Made by a program: the position numbers and the translations under genes | In this document: piece after piece, positions 26,980 through 35,916 of the stretch | How positions within the stretch are numbered: the stretch's first letter is position 1 | Layout: every line of letters begins with the position of its first letter | Origin: Bacteroidales bacterium | GTDB lineage: Bacteria > Bacteroidota > Bacteroidia > Bacteroidales > UBA1556 | Assembly (NCBI GenBank): GCA_023146135.1 | Contig: JAGLCR010000007.1 | Coordinates: forward strand, 62,001 to 126,000 | DNA length: 64,000 nucleotides | Direction of reading: 5' to 3' | The notes under the pieces: model-generated | Seen by the model: only the letters and a program-made list of their open reading frames with translations | The model's database searches: none | What the model was told of the DNA's origin: nothing

Positions 26980-27783
26980 TTAATGTACACTAAAAGCATT
27001 GAGTGTAAAGCTGTTAATAAAGGAAAGACATTTTTCTCGTGCTTCGATAAATCCCATATGAGCAATATGTTCTAAAATTAACACTTCGCTATGTTTTGGA
27101 AGACCTATTTGCTTGTTCATCAACTCCATAGGCGTTCGAGAGTCCTTCTTACCTATTATGAATAGCACGGGCACTCTTGCATTTTGTAATAGTTTAAGTT
27201 TGTCGGTTCGTTGACGCATGCCATAGAGCGCTGCAATAATGCCTTCTTTCTCCATCTTTCGTGATTCCGATTGCAGCACCTCTATTTCTTTTTTATAGAT
27301 CTCTTTATTCTCTTTGGTAAATAAATCAGGAATAAAGCTTGAAATAAAATTTTTGTGATTTTCCTTTACTACTTGGATAGCACGGCCACGATTTATTTTT
27401 GCTTCGGTACTATCGGCAAGTGCATGCGAGTGAAACACCCCAAAACCAGTAGTTTGTTTACTATACATTTCGGCAAAAGCCAATGCCACATAACCTCCCA
27501 TGGAATGACCAATGACCACATACTTTGTGATTTGCAAACGATCCAAAAGCTCTTTTACAATTTGTGCCATTAGCTCCATACTATGCACTTCTTCAATATT
27601 TTCGCTTTGGCCATGACCAGGTAAATCAATAGTTACTACTTTTAGTGATTTGCTCATTTGTTCAGAATAATAGTTCCATATATTCTGATTTTCTAAAAAT
27701 CCATGAAGCAACACTATGCAATTGCCCTTTCCATTTACACGATAGTATATTTTCTTGTCTTGATAATTAAAGTAATTGTCCAC
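26980..27783 (-). CDS. Alpha/beta hydrolase
   Basis: The 267-residue cytoplasmic protein has the oxyanion-hole motif LLHGFLEN (residues 25-32), the nucleophile elbow GHSMGG with Ser94, and likely acid and base residues Asp214 (IGKKDSRTP) and His242 (IAHMGF). Its cap region (IPDLFTKENKEIYKKEIEV) is ordinary. The family covers esterases, lactonases and similar enzymes; the substrate cannot be told. It is divergent from the DAHP synthase gene. Confidence 0.9.
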   Translation of the reverse strand: MDNYFNYQDKKIYYRVNGKGNCIVLLHGFLENQNIWNYYSEQMSKSLKVVTIDLPGHGQSENIEEVHSMELMAQIVKELLDRLQITKYVVIGHSMGGYVALAFAEMYSKQTTGFGVFHSHALADSTEAKINRGRAIQVVKENHKNFISSFIPDLFTKENKEIYKKEIEVLQSESRKMEKEGIIAALYGMRQRTDKLKLLQNARVPVLFIIGKKDSRTPMELMNKQIGLPKHSEVLILEHIAHMGFIEAREKCLSFINSFTLNAFSVH

Positions 27784-27904
27784 GCTTTCTCGTTCTTTAT
27801 ATGATCCTATATATAACGCAAAAAATACTTTTTCGTTGCATTTTTATTTAGAAGATAAACTCCGCATAATTTCCGTAATTTTGACCTGAAAACAGAATGC
27901 AAAT

Positions 27905-28990
27905 ATGGGAACAAAACTAGATATACTTCCAATCGACAAATGGTTTAATACCAACGGTAAGCCACTTATTATTAGTGGGCCTTGTAGTGCTGAATCTGAA
28001 GAACAGTTATTGAATACAGGGAGGGAATTGGCAAAAATTTCTGAAGTAAAAATAATTAGAGCAGGAATATGGAAACCACGCACTCGCCCTGATATATTTG
28101 AGGGCGTTGGAGAAATAGGACTTAAATGGCTTAAAAAGTTAAAGGAAGAAACAGGATTAAAAACATGTGTGGAAGTGGCTACACCACAGCATATCGATGC
28201 TTGTTTAAAAAATGATATTGATATTCTTTGGGTTGGAGCTCGTACTACGGCAAATCCTTTCTCCATTCAGGAACTCGCTGATAACTTAAAGGGGGTAGAT
28301 ATTCCTATAATGGTGAAAAACCCCTTGCATCCTGATTTGAAACTATGGATTGGAGCTTTAGAACGTTTTAATCAAGTAGGGATTACTAAATTAGCTGCTA
28401 TTCACCGAGGATTTTATACCTACGAAAAAACACCATTCCGTAATTTACCCATGTGGGAAATCCCCATTGAATTGAAACGCCTTGTACCTAATATAGCTGT
28501 CATTACCGACCCATCTCATATTTGTGGAAATAGAGAACTCTTGCAAAGTGTTTCGCAAAAGGCAATGGATTTAGCAATGGATGGCTTGATGTTGGAATCT
28601 CATATCAATCCTTCAGTTGCCTTAACAGACGCTTCGCAACAATTAGAACCAAAAGACCTTAAGATACTGCTCAATAATCTTGTGCATCGTCAAGAATTCG
28701 GCACCGAAGATTTTGAAAATTTATTGGAAAAATTACGATTTGATATTGATCATATCGATCAAGAACTACTTACAATCCTTACGCGTAGAATGCATAAAAT
28801 AGAGGAGATCGGATACTATAAAAAGGAAAATAATATAACTGTTTTGCAAATGGACCGCCTAAGGCAGATGATGTTGTCCAGACTTAAAGTTGGAAAAGAC
28901 TTAGGGCTAGATAGTAAATTTGTATTAAAACTATTGCAACTAGTACATAAAGACTCCATTCAAATTCAAACAAAAATAATGACTACTTAA
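27905..28990 (+). CDS. Bifunctional DAHP synthase / chorismate mutase (type II)
   Basis: The 361-residue product joins the first step of the shikimate pathway (erythrose-4-phosphate and phosphoenolpyruvate to DAHP) to the branch step from chorismate to prephenate. The synthase part (1 to about 265) shows GPCSAESEEQL, RAGIWKPRTRP, VGARTTANPF and ITDPSHICGNRE. The mutase part (about 275-361) shows LRFDIDHIDQELLTILTRRM with the expected Arg and Glu pattern of the AroQ fold. The fusion gives allosteric control of the synthase by prephenate or chorismate in known relatives. A TAATTTTG box at 27876-27883 precedes it. The aldehyde dehydrogenase gene follows by 30 bp and may be co-transcribed. Confidence 0.95.
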   Translation: MGTKLDILPIDKWFNTNGKPLIISGPCSAESEEQLLNTGRELAKISEVKIIRAGIWKPRTRPDIFEGVGEIGLKWLKKLKEETGLKTCVEVATPQHIDACLKNDIDILWVGARTTANPFSIQELADNLKGVDIPIMVKNPLHPDLKLWIGALERFNQVGITKLAAIHRGFYTYEKTPFRNLPMWEIPIELKRLVPNIAVITDPSHICGNRELLQSVSQKAMDLAMDGLMLESHINPSVALTDASQQLEPKDLKILLNNLVHRQEFGTEDFENLLEKLRFDIDHIDQELLTILTRRMHKIEEIGYYKKENNITVLQMDRLRQMMLSRLKVGKDLGLDSKFVLKLLQLVHKDSIQIQTKIMTT

Positions 28991-29020
28991 GCTTAGTCCA
29001 AATCACCATAAACTACTATC

Positions 29021-30433
29021 ATGGAAGAGTATAAAATATATCTTGCAGGAAAATTTGTTCAAACAAATTCAGAGGTTAAAATTTTTAATCCTTATCACGA
29101 AAAGGCTTTTGCCAAAACATATTTAGCTGGTAAGCAAGAGCTAGAAGAAGCTATAATATCTGGGCAGAAGGTATTGAAAACCATGCGCGACTTACCTTCC
29201 TATGAGCGCTATGATATTTTGATGCAAATAGCTCAAGGATTGAGTGATAACTTGAATGAAATTGCTCAAATTCTTAGTGATGAATCAGGAAAGCCCATGC
29301 GCTATGCCAAGGGTGAGATACAGAGGTCTATTCAAACATTTACTGTAGCAGCAGAAGAGGCAAAACGCTTGCCTGCTGAAGTTATGAGCTTGGATTGGAC
29401 TGCGGCTGGAAAAGGAAAACAGGGCGTCATTCGATATTTCCCAGTAGGCCTAGTTGCTGGAATTTCACCTTTTAATTTTCCCATGAATTTAGCAGTGCAT
29501 AAGATTGCTCCCGCCATTGCAGCAGGATGTCCCATAATATTAAAGCCATCAACCACTACTCCATTATCTACTTTAGCATTGGCCAAAATTATTGATAAAA
29601 CCTCTTTGCCTAAAGGAGCAATTTCCATTTTGCCTATGTCCCGTGCCGAAGGAAATCAATTGGTAACCGATGATCGTTTTAAGCTGCTGTCATTCACGGG
29701 TTCACCTCATGTGGGCTGGTTGATGAAGGCTGAATCAGGACGTAAAAAAGTAGTCCTTGAATTAGGGGGTAATGCAGGTATGGTGATTACCAAATCTGCA
29801 GATTTAGATTTGGCAGTGGAAAAAGCTATTATTGGTGGTTTTGCCTACTCGGGTCAAGTATGTATTCACGCACAGCGTATTTATGTAGCCCAAGAGATAT
29901 TTGAAGAGTTTGCACATAAATTTGTTTCCAAAGTAAAAAACCTTAAAGTTGGTGATCCAACAGATGACAGCACCGAAATATCGGCAATGATTGACGAGAA
30001 TAACGCCAAAAGAGTAGAGGCGTGGGTGAATGAAGCTATTCATGATGGCGCAAAAGTGCTTTGTGGAGGTAATCGACATGGAACTTATTACGAACCAACA
30101 ATTCTTTCCGATACCAAACCTAAAATGAAGGTTTGTGCCCTTGAAGTGTTTGGCCCAGTAGTTACACTAGAGCCTTTTAGTGATTTTGAATCGGTAATTG
30201 ATGAAGTAAACGAAAGTGAATTTGGTTTGCAAGCAGGTGTCTTTACCAATCAAATCGACGAAATGGACTATGCTTTCACTAATTTGGAAGTGGGCGGTGT
30301 AATCATCAACGACTCGCCTATTTTCCGTGTTGATCACATGCCCTATGGTGGCATTAAGGATTCGGGCTTGGGTAGAGAAGGAGTAAAATATGCTATACAT
30401 GATATGATGGAAGCTCGAATTTTAGTTCGATAA
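29021..30433 (+). CDS. Aldehyde dehydrogenase (NAD(P)-dependent)
   Basis: The 470-residue product is a complete ALDH: FNFP with Asn152, KPSTTTPL, FTGSPHVGW in the cofactor site, general base Glu247 in LELGGNAG, nucleophile Cys281 in SGQVCIHAQRIYV, and EVFGPVVTLEPF near the C-terminus. It oxidises an aldehyde to the acid. The Cys context is like lactaldehyde or non-phosphorylating glyceraldehyde-3-phosphate dehydrogenases, but the substrate is not certain. It sits 30 bp after the DAHP synthase gene and ends at a strong terminator. Confidence 0.92.
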   Translation: MEEYKIYLAGKFVQTNSEVKIFNPYHEKAFAKTYLAGKQELEEAIISGQKVLKTMRDLPSYERYDILMQIAQGLSDNLNEIAQILSDESGKPMRYAKGEIQRSIQTFTVAAEEAKRLPAEVMSLDWTAAGKGKQGVIRYFPVGLVAGISPFNFPMNLAVHKIAPAIAAGCPIILKPSTTTPLSTLALAKIIDKTSLPKGAISILPMSRAEGNQLVTDDRFKLLSFTGSPHVGWLMKAESGRKKVVLELGGNAGMVITKSADLDLAVEKAIIGGFAYSGQVCIHAQRIYVAQEIFEEFAHKFVSKVKNLKVGDPTDDSTEISAMIDENNAKRVEAWVNEAIHDGAKVLCGGNRHGTYYEPTILSDTKPKMKVCALEVFGPVVTLEPFSDFESVIDEVNESEFGLQAGVFTNQIDEMDYAFTNLEVGGVIINDSPIFRVDHMPYGGIKDSGLGREGVKYAIHDMMEARILVR

Positions 30434-30453
30434 AAGTTATTCCTATGTAGAAT

Positions 30454-30496
30454 AAACCCTCAAGAAGACAGTCTCTTATTGAGGGTTTTGTTTTTT
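30454..30496 (+). terminator. Rho-independent terminator of the aldehyde dehydrogenase gene
   Basis: AAACCCTCAA pairs with TTGAGGGTTT around a 15-nt loop, followed by TTTTGTTTTTT. Confidence 0.8.
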
Positions 30497-30608
30497 CAAT
30501 TTTGTTTTCAATGACTAATACATATCATAAAACCTAGACTTCAATTATCTATATCTTGCGAGCTATTAAGTACATAAATAGAGAATAAATAATTAAACTA
30601 GAAAGACA

Positions 30609-31163
30609 ATGAGAAAAACAATTTACGTATTAGGAATGGTAGCACTGATGGCTACTTTTACTGCTTGCAATTCAGCAGCAGAAAATACAGATACCAAAAA
30701 AGTTGAAACTGCTGATGCTGATGCAAAATGTGGAGAGGGTAAATGTGGTGAAGGCAAATGTGGTGGTGCCGATGCAGAAGGAGAAAAAGAAGATCATTTT
30801 GCAGATATCGATACCGATGGTAATGGCGAAATTACTAAAGAAGAGTTTGTAGTTCATGTGACTAAGGAATTCAAATCAGTTGATAAGAATGAAGATGGAA
30901 AAGTTACCACTGAAGAATGTGGACATTTTGATATGTTAAATACCGATGGCGACGATCTTATATCTTCCGAAGAGTTTGAAGCTGGTCATGATACAATGTT
31001 CTCAAAAATGGACAAAGATGGAAGCGGAACTGTTTCTCGTGAAGAAATGGAAGCGCAAATGAAAGCCATGAAAGAGAATACTAGCGATGATGCAGAAAAA
31101 AAATGTGGAGATGCTACAGCAAAAGATGAAAAAAAATGTGGCGAAGGCAAATGCGGTAAATAA
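30609..31163 (+). CDS. EF-hand lipoprotein flanked by EGKCG repeats
   Basis: The 184-residue product has a leader with lipobox Cys20 (ATFTAC), so it should be a surface or periplasmic lipoprotein. KCGEGKCGEGKCGG (residues 40-53) gives Cys41, 46 and 51, and the C-terminus is KCGEGKCGK (176-184; Cys177, 182). Between them are four EF-hand loops at 68-79, 92-103, 111-122 and 135-146, each with Asp/Asn at position 1 and Glu at 12, so four calcium sites are likely. EGKCG repeats are the hallmark of HvfA-type peptides, which DUF692 (MNIO) enzymes modify into copper-binding oxazolone/thioamide groups. No MNIO gene is in the window, so modification is not shown. It has its own terminator. Confidence 0.85.
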   Translation: MRKTIYVLGMVALMATFTACNSAAENTDTKKVETADADAKCGEGKCGEGKCGGADAEGEKEDHFADIDTDGNGEITKEEFVVHVTKEFKSVDKNEDGKVTTEECGHFDMLNTDGDDLISSEEFEAGHDTMFSKMDKDGSGTVSREEMEAQMKAMKENTSDDAEKKCGDATAKDEKKCGEGKCGK

Positions 31164-31181
31164 TATTTTTTAGTAAAAATA

Positions 31182-31221
31182 AAAGAGGGTTTGATTGTAA
31201 TATCAGACCCTCTTTTTTTTT
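31182..31221 (+). terminator. Rho-independent terminator of the EF-hand lipoprotein gene
   Basis: AAAGAGGGTTTGAT and ATCAGACCCTCTTT form a stem with a short loop, followed by nine T. Confidence 0.85.
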
Positions 31222-31283
31222 GTAGATAATATTGGACCATATGCTTTTTTTAGTAATTTTAGGGATTACTAAAAAACGATACT

Positions 31284-31709
31284 ATGGCAAGTCCTCATAA
31301 AAGACACGGTAATTCAATTCTAGCTGAATGGCTATTAAAATTTGTTCTGATTTTCTTTATAGCTTCAATATTTTTTGATGAATATGCTATTAAGTTTTTG
31401 ATTGCTAATGGGGGTTCTCTATCGGGTTTTATGACCTATCTAAAAATTGCACTTATTTTGGTTTTCGGAATAGTAATTTCAGCAATCAGTCAATCATCAT
31501 TTAAGATAGTTGGCTTTGTATCCATAATTATTGGATCGCTTTTCAAGATTATCATGAAAATTTCAGATGAAATATTCATGGCAGTTGATATTATTAATCT
31601 AGCCGATGAATTTCTTTTAATTGGAGTAGCTACATTCTATTTATATCGTCATCATAGACATGAGAAACAAACCAGGAAGGTAGTTAAGAAAAAATCACAA
31701 CGTGCTTAA
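31284..31709 (+). CDS. Small four-span membrane protein of unknown function
   Basis: The 141-residue product has four hydrophobic segments (about 14-32, 48-66, 70-90 and 103-118) and a basic tail (YRHHRHEKQTRKVVKKKSQR) expected to be cytoplasmic. I recognise no family; it is not clearly DoxX. It lies between the EF-hand lipoprotein gene and a convergent terminator shared with kbl. Separate terminators suggest it is not in one operon with the lipoprotein gene. Confidence 0.7.
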   Translation: MASPHKRHGNSILAEWLLKFVLIFFIASIFFDEYAIKFLIANGGSLSGFMTYLKIALILVFGIVISAISQSSFKIVGFVSIIIGSLFKIIMKISDEIFMAVDIINLADEFLLIGVATFYLYRHHRHEKQTRKVVKKKSQRA

Positions 31710-31713
31710 AGCA

Positions 31714-31748
31714 AAAACCCTTCAAAAATTAAACTTTTGAAGGGTTTT
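31714..31748. terminator. Bidirectional terminator between the small membrane protein gene and kbl
   Basis: AAAACCCTTCAAAA and TTTTGAAGGGTTTT form a perfect 14-bp stem with a 7-nt loop. T runs occur in both directions, fitting the convergent genes. Confidence 0.8.
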
Positions 31749-31767
31749 AATAATATATTTTTTGCAC

Positions 31768-32955
31768 TTATATAACACCAAGATCTTTACCAACTTTAGT
31801 AAATCCAGCAATACATTGATCTAAATGAGCTTGTTCATGGGCAGCTGATAGCTGAACTCGAATACGAGCCTCACCCTTAGGCACTACTGGGAAGAAGAAG
31901 CCTATTACATAAATTCCTTCATCCAAAAGCTTAGTCGCAAATTCCTGAGCTAGTTTAGCATCATAAAGCATCACAGCGCAAATAGCTGATTTTGTAGGTT
32001 TAATATCAAATCCTGCCGCTTTCATTCTCTCCATAAAATAATCAGTATTGTCATGCAGTTTTTCTTGTAGGGTGTTGGTTTTATCTACCATATCAAACAT
32101 ACGAATACCTGCAGCAGCAACCATTGGAGGAATAGAATTGGAAAATAAATATGGACGAGAGCGCTGGCGCAACATCTCAATAATTTCTTTCTTACCAGTA
32201 GTAAATCCACCAATTGCACCACCAAAGGCTTTTCCAAGGGTTCCCGTAATAATCTCTGCTTTCCCTTTCATTTCAAACAACTCAGTTACCCCACGACCTG
32301 TTTTGCCAACTACACCTGCCGAATGACTTTCGTCAATCATTATCATGGCATCATACTTATTGGCCAATTCCAAAATTTTATCCATTGGGGCCACATTTCC
32401 ATCCATGCTAAAAACACCATCAGTTACAATTAAACGAAAGCGCTGTGCTTGTGCCTTTTTTAATTGGATTTCCAAATCCTCCATATTGGCGTTTTTGTAA
32501 CGGTAGCGCTGTGCTTTACACAAACGAACTCCATCAATAATAGATGCATGGTTTAATGAGTCCGAAATAATAGCATCTTCAATTCCTAATAAAGGCTCAA
32601 ATACTCCACCATTGGCGTCGAATGCTGCTGCATAAAGAATAGTGTCTTCTGTGCCAAAGAAATGAGCTATTTTCTGCTCTAGCTCTTTATGTAAATCCTG
32701 CGTGCCACAGATAAAACGTACTGATGACATTCCATATCCATGACTGTCCATGGCATCTTTTGCAGCATTTATCAACTCAGGATTATTTGATAATCCTAAG
32801 TAATTATTCATACAGAAATTTAATACTTTAGATCCATCTTCCAAAGTAATTTCAGCTTGTTGAGGAGCTACAATTACACGCTCGTCTTTATATAAACCAG
32901 CTTCTTTTATATCACCTATCTCTTTTTGTAGAAAATCTTGAAAATTATTATACAT
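31768..32955 (-). CDS. kbl: 2-amino-3-ketobutyrate CoA ligase (glycine C-acetyltransferase)
   Basis: This PLP enzyme makes glycine and acetyl-CoA from 2-amino-3-ketobutyrate and CoA, the second step of threonine breakdown. The 395-residue length is exact for Kbl. Visible are NNYLGLSNNPEL, SSVRFICGTQDLHKELE, DESHSAGVVG and the PLP lysine Lys242 in GTLGKAFGGA. No threonine dehydrogenase gene is adjacent in the window. Related alpha-oxoamine synthases (BioF, HemA, SPT) are the main alternative; the sequence FICGTQDLHKELE and the length favour Kbl. A minus-strand TATCTTTA box lies upstream. Confidence 0.9.
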   Translation of the reverse strand: MYNNFQDFLQKEIGDIKEAGLYKDERVIVAPQQAEITLEDGSKVLNFCMNNYLGLSNNPELINAAKDAMDSHGYGMSSVRFICGTQDLHKELEQKIAHFFGTEDTILYAAAFDANGGVFEPLLGIEDAIISDSLNHASIIDGVRLCKAQRYRYKNANMEDLEIQLKKAQAQRFRLIVTDGVFSMDGNVAPMDKILELANKYDAMIMIDESHSAGVVGKTGRGVTELFEMKGKAEIITGTLGKAFGGAIGGFTTGKKEIIEMLRQRSRPYLFSNSIPPMVAAAGIRMFDMVDKTNTLQEKLHDNTDYFMERMKAAGFDIKPTKSAICAVMLYDAKLAQEFATKLLDEGIYVIGFFFPVVPKGEARIRVQLSAAHEQAHLDQCIAGFTKVGKDLGVI

Positions 32956-33103
32956 CTTGCTATGTTTTTAGATTTTTAATAGGGGGTAAAGATACCATAT
33001 TTTAATGATTTATAAGTTTGTTAACTTATTAAATCTATGCCAATCTTACCTTTTTTGTTCATGATATAATGGCTTATTTTAGAAAAAACCCTAGTTTCGC
33101 ACC

Positions 33104-34909
33104 ATGCAAAATCTAAATGAGCTCAGAGAGCACTACATAACTTATCAGATTAAAGAACAAAAGGCATTGAATAATGCTAAAAAGAACATATTTTGGATTT
33201 CCATAGTACGTTTAGCCGCTTTTCTAGGTTTAATAATAGGGGTTTATGTATTATTTCAACAAGATTCGAATTATACTCTATATTGGGCATTATTAGGCGT
33301 TGTGCTTTTTTTAGCCTTGGTAAAACTGCACGCACGCTTCTTTGCGGCAAAGCGTTTAACCGAAAACCGATTACGAGTAATTGAGGAGGAACTAAAATCA
33401 TTGGAAGGTAACCAATCGGCATTCGATGATGGAAGTCGATATATGCACCGGAGTAAAGATTATGCTTATGATTTAGATGTTTTTGGTCCACAATCTTTAT
33501 ATCAAAAATGCAATCGTACCACTACCATTGGTGGTGGAGGCATGTTGGCCCATTGGTTTAATTTCTCGGAGTACGAAACAGCTAAAATAAAACACAAACA
33601 AGAGTCGGTTGAGGAGTTAGCTAGTTTATTTGAAGAGCGACTTGATTTTCGTGCTCAAGGACTAATGTTAGATGAGGAGAAAGGGGAATATCGTGCGCTA
33701 ATTCGATGGATGAACGAGCCGGATTTATTCTTTGGCAAGCCCTTATTTATTGTGCTAATATGGATTGCATCACTCATTAATATTGTGGGAATTATGCTTT
33801 ATTTTGGAGGAATTATCAATGGCAATTTACCCGGAACAAGTCTATTTATCAGCTTGATGTTTGTAGGTTTCTACACAAAAAAGATTCAACGAATCCACAT
33901 GTCGGTAAGCTCTAAGGTTAAACTCTTGACTAAGTATATCAAGTTGCTGCAAATAATTGAGCAAACACCTTTTACAACATCTTATCTAAACGACTTGCAA
34001 TTTGAGTTGGGTGATAAAAAAGCTAATGCAAGTACTCAAATTGGCAAGCTATCCAAAATATTGTCAGCATTGGATACTCGATTAAATGTGTTTGCAGGAA
34101 TATTAGTTAATGCTATTTTTCTTTGGGATATTCTTCAGGTACTTCGGATGGAAAAGTGGAAGGCTGAGCATAAAAAAGACCTAATAAAATGGTTTACAGT
34201 TTTAAGTAGTTTTGACGCGCTAAACGGAATATCTACGCTTCATTATAATCATCCAGATTGGGTTTTCCCAACACTCTCCGAAAAGGATTTTGAACTTACT
34301 GCTGAAGACCTGAAACATCCATTAATGCAAGACACTAATTGTGTAGGTAATAATTTTAGTATTCCAAATCGTCCCCATTTCAAAGTTATTACAGGTGCAA
34401 ATATGGCTGGTAAAAGTACATTTCTGCGCAGTTTGGGTACTAATATGCTTCTTGCTATGATGGGAGCACCAGTAAGTGCCAAAAGCATGATTATTAATCC
34501 CATAGAAATTATAAGTAGTATACGTACCAAAGATTCTTTGGCAAAAAATGAGAGTTATTTTTATGCGGAAATAAAGCGTCTAGAAGTAATAATTAACCGA
34601 CTTAAAAAAGGAGAGCGGCTTTTTGTTTTCTTAGATGAAATTTTGAAGGGTACAAACTCCAAAGATAAGGAGCAGGGCTCAAAAGCTTTGCTAAAACAAT
34701 TAGTAGAGCTTAAGGCTGTGGGAGTAATAGCAACTCATGATTTAAACTTAGGAGTTATTTCTCAAGAATTCAAAGACTATGTAGAAAATATTTGTTTCGA
34801 AGTAGAAATTCTTGATGGAGGTTTGCATTTTGATTACAAAATTAGACCCGGGATTGCTCAAAATCTTAGTGCTACTTATTTGATGAAACAAATGGGGATC
34901 ACCGTATAG
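33104..34909 (+). CDS. Membrane-anchored MutS-like ATPase
   Basis: The 601-residue product has two membrane spans near the start (about 29-51 and 58-76), two more at about 213-260 (LFIVLIWIASLINIVGIMLYF, LFISLMFVGFY), a helical lever-like part, and a C-terminal MutS ATPase domain. That domain has the Walker A motif GANMAGKSTFLRSLG near 430, the MutS-typical SKIRTKDSLA-like segment (SSIRTKDSLAKNESYFYAE), the Walker B FVFLDEILKGTNS near 507, and ATHDLNLG. The mismatch-binding and connector domains of MutS are absent. Bacteroidota often carry such proteins annotated as MutS family, but the membrane spans make a standard mismatch-repair role unlikely. Its function is unknown. Confidence 0.88.
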   Translation: MQNLNELREHYITYQIKEQKALNNAKKNIFWISIVRLAAFLGLIIGVYVLFQQDSNYTLYWALLGVVLFLALVKLHARFFAAKRLTENRLRVIEEELKSLEGNQSAFDDGSRYMHRSKDYAYDLDVFGPQSLYQKCNRTTTIGGGGMLAHWFNFSEYETAKIKHKQESVEELASLFEERLDFRAQGLMLDEEKGEYRALIRWMNEPDLFFGKPLFIVLIWIASLINIVGIMLYFGGIINGNLPGTSLFISLMFVGFYTKKIQRIHMSVSSKVKLLTKYIKLLQIIEQTPFTTSYLNDLQFELGDKKANASTQIGKLSKILSALDTRLNVFAGILVNAIFLWDILQVLRMEKWKAEHKKDLIKWFTVLSSFDALNGISTLHYNHPDWVFPTLSEKDFELTAEDLKHPLMQDTNCVGNNFSIPNRPHFKVITGANMAGKSTFLRSLGTNMLLAMMGAPVSAKSMIINPIEIISSIRTKDSLAKNESYFYAEIKRLEVIINRLKKGERLFVFLDEILKGTNSKDKEQGSKALLKQLVELKAVGVIATHDLNLGVISQEFKDYVENICFEVEILDGGLHFDYKIRPGIAQNLSATYLMKQMGITV

Positions 34910-34920
34910 GACCTTCTAAC

Positions 34921-35916
34921 TTACAATTTTGTTGCAACGATACTAGCTGAAAGCTCCAACATACAATGGCAAGCCCCACCATCTCGGCAATCGGAGCATT
35001 CACCACTATGTACAACATAGTCAGCATTTATTCCCAATGGCATCCAGCGCCCAGGATGCATGGGGCGAATTGGTGGGTAAATGCCGAGAGCTCTTTTCCC
35101 AAGTGCTGCGGCTATGTGTAAAGGGCCTGTACTCGCAGCAATTAAGCCGTCCGCAGCATCAATAAAACTAACAAATTGCTGTAAACTCATGGTCCCAGAA
35201 ATGTCTATTACATTTTTGGATTCAAGTAATACATCTCTAAAAAGCTCACCTTCTTCTTCGGTACCACTGAGAAATAATTTATACTTTTTGGAAGGTAGGA
35301 TTTCAATGAGCTCCTTGAAATTCTCTAAACCCCACTCACGCGCACTTCCTTTGGATTTTGGGTGTAAAATTAGATTGAATCTCTTAGGGTCTAATAACTC
35401 AATAAAATTGATATCTAAAGGTTTAACATTATCGAAACCATAATATTCTACCAACTCGCTCAAACTAAAACTACGGTTAATTCCTATGGGTTTTAGAAGC
35501 TTGGTGTTTAGTTGAGATTCATGTAAGTCCGAATTTTTGCGAGAGAAGTTAAGTAGTTTATTACATGTTGTCCAATGAAAGGGTCTGTGCGCAGTTCCAA
35601 TTCGGTTTTTTATTCCTGCACTTTTTGCGATCCTTGCAATGTCTTTATTCGGAAAAACATGAATAATTGTGTCTATAGAATACTCTTTGAACACATTAAT
35701 TTGTTCATTAGTCGCAAGTTTATCTATGTCTGACCAATTTATAAACTGATCTACATGCTTAGAGATTGATATTATATCTTTAGTATAACTTTTACCAAGA
35801 AATAATATTTTCGAATCAGGATAATACTCCTTAATGATACCAGCCAATGGTAATGTAAGAATCACATCGCCGATAGCATCGGTACGACTAATTAATATGT
35901 TAGGAGAATTAGTCAT
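34921..35916 (-). CDS. Glycosyltransferase family 9 (heptosyltransferase type)
   Basis: The 331-residue product resembles ADP-heptose:LPS heptosyltransferases: ISRTDAIGDVILTLPLAGI at the start, HPKSKGSAREWGLENFKELI in the middle and the donor-site ASTGPLHIAAALGKRALGIY near 260-280. It should add a sugar to the LPS core in the cytoplasm. Near the C-terminus is a Cys cluster (GECSDCRDGGACHC). It overlaps the preceding GT2 gene by 8 bp, so the two are translationally coupled. The exact sugar cannot be read. Confidence 0.9.
   Translation of the reverse strand: MTNSPNILISRTDAIGDVILTLPLAGIIKEYYPDSKILFLGKSYTKDIISISKHVDQFINWSDIDKLATNEQINVFKEYSIDTIIHVFPNKDIARIAKSAGIKNRIGTAHRPFHWTTCNKLLNFSRKNSDLHESQLNTKLLKPIGINRSFSLSELVEYYGFDNVKPLDINFIELLDPKRFNLILHPKSKGSAREWGLENFKELIEILPSKKYKLFLSGTEEEGELFRDVLLESKNVIDISGTMSLQQFVSFIDAADGLIAASTGPLHIAAALGKRALGIYPPIRPMHPGRWMPLGINADYVVHSGECSDCRDGGACHCMLELSASIVATKL

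Noticed and set aside
31284-31709. DoxX-type partner (HvfD-like) of the EGKCG lipoprotein
   Set aside because: The spans do not show a recognisable DoxX pattern, and a strong terminator separates the two genes.
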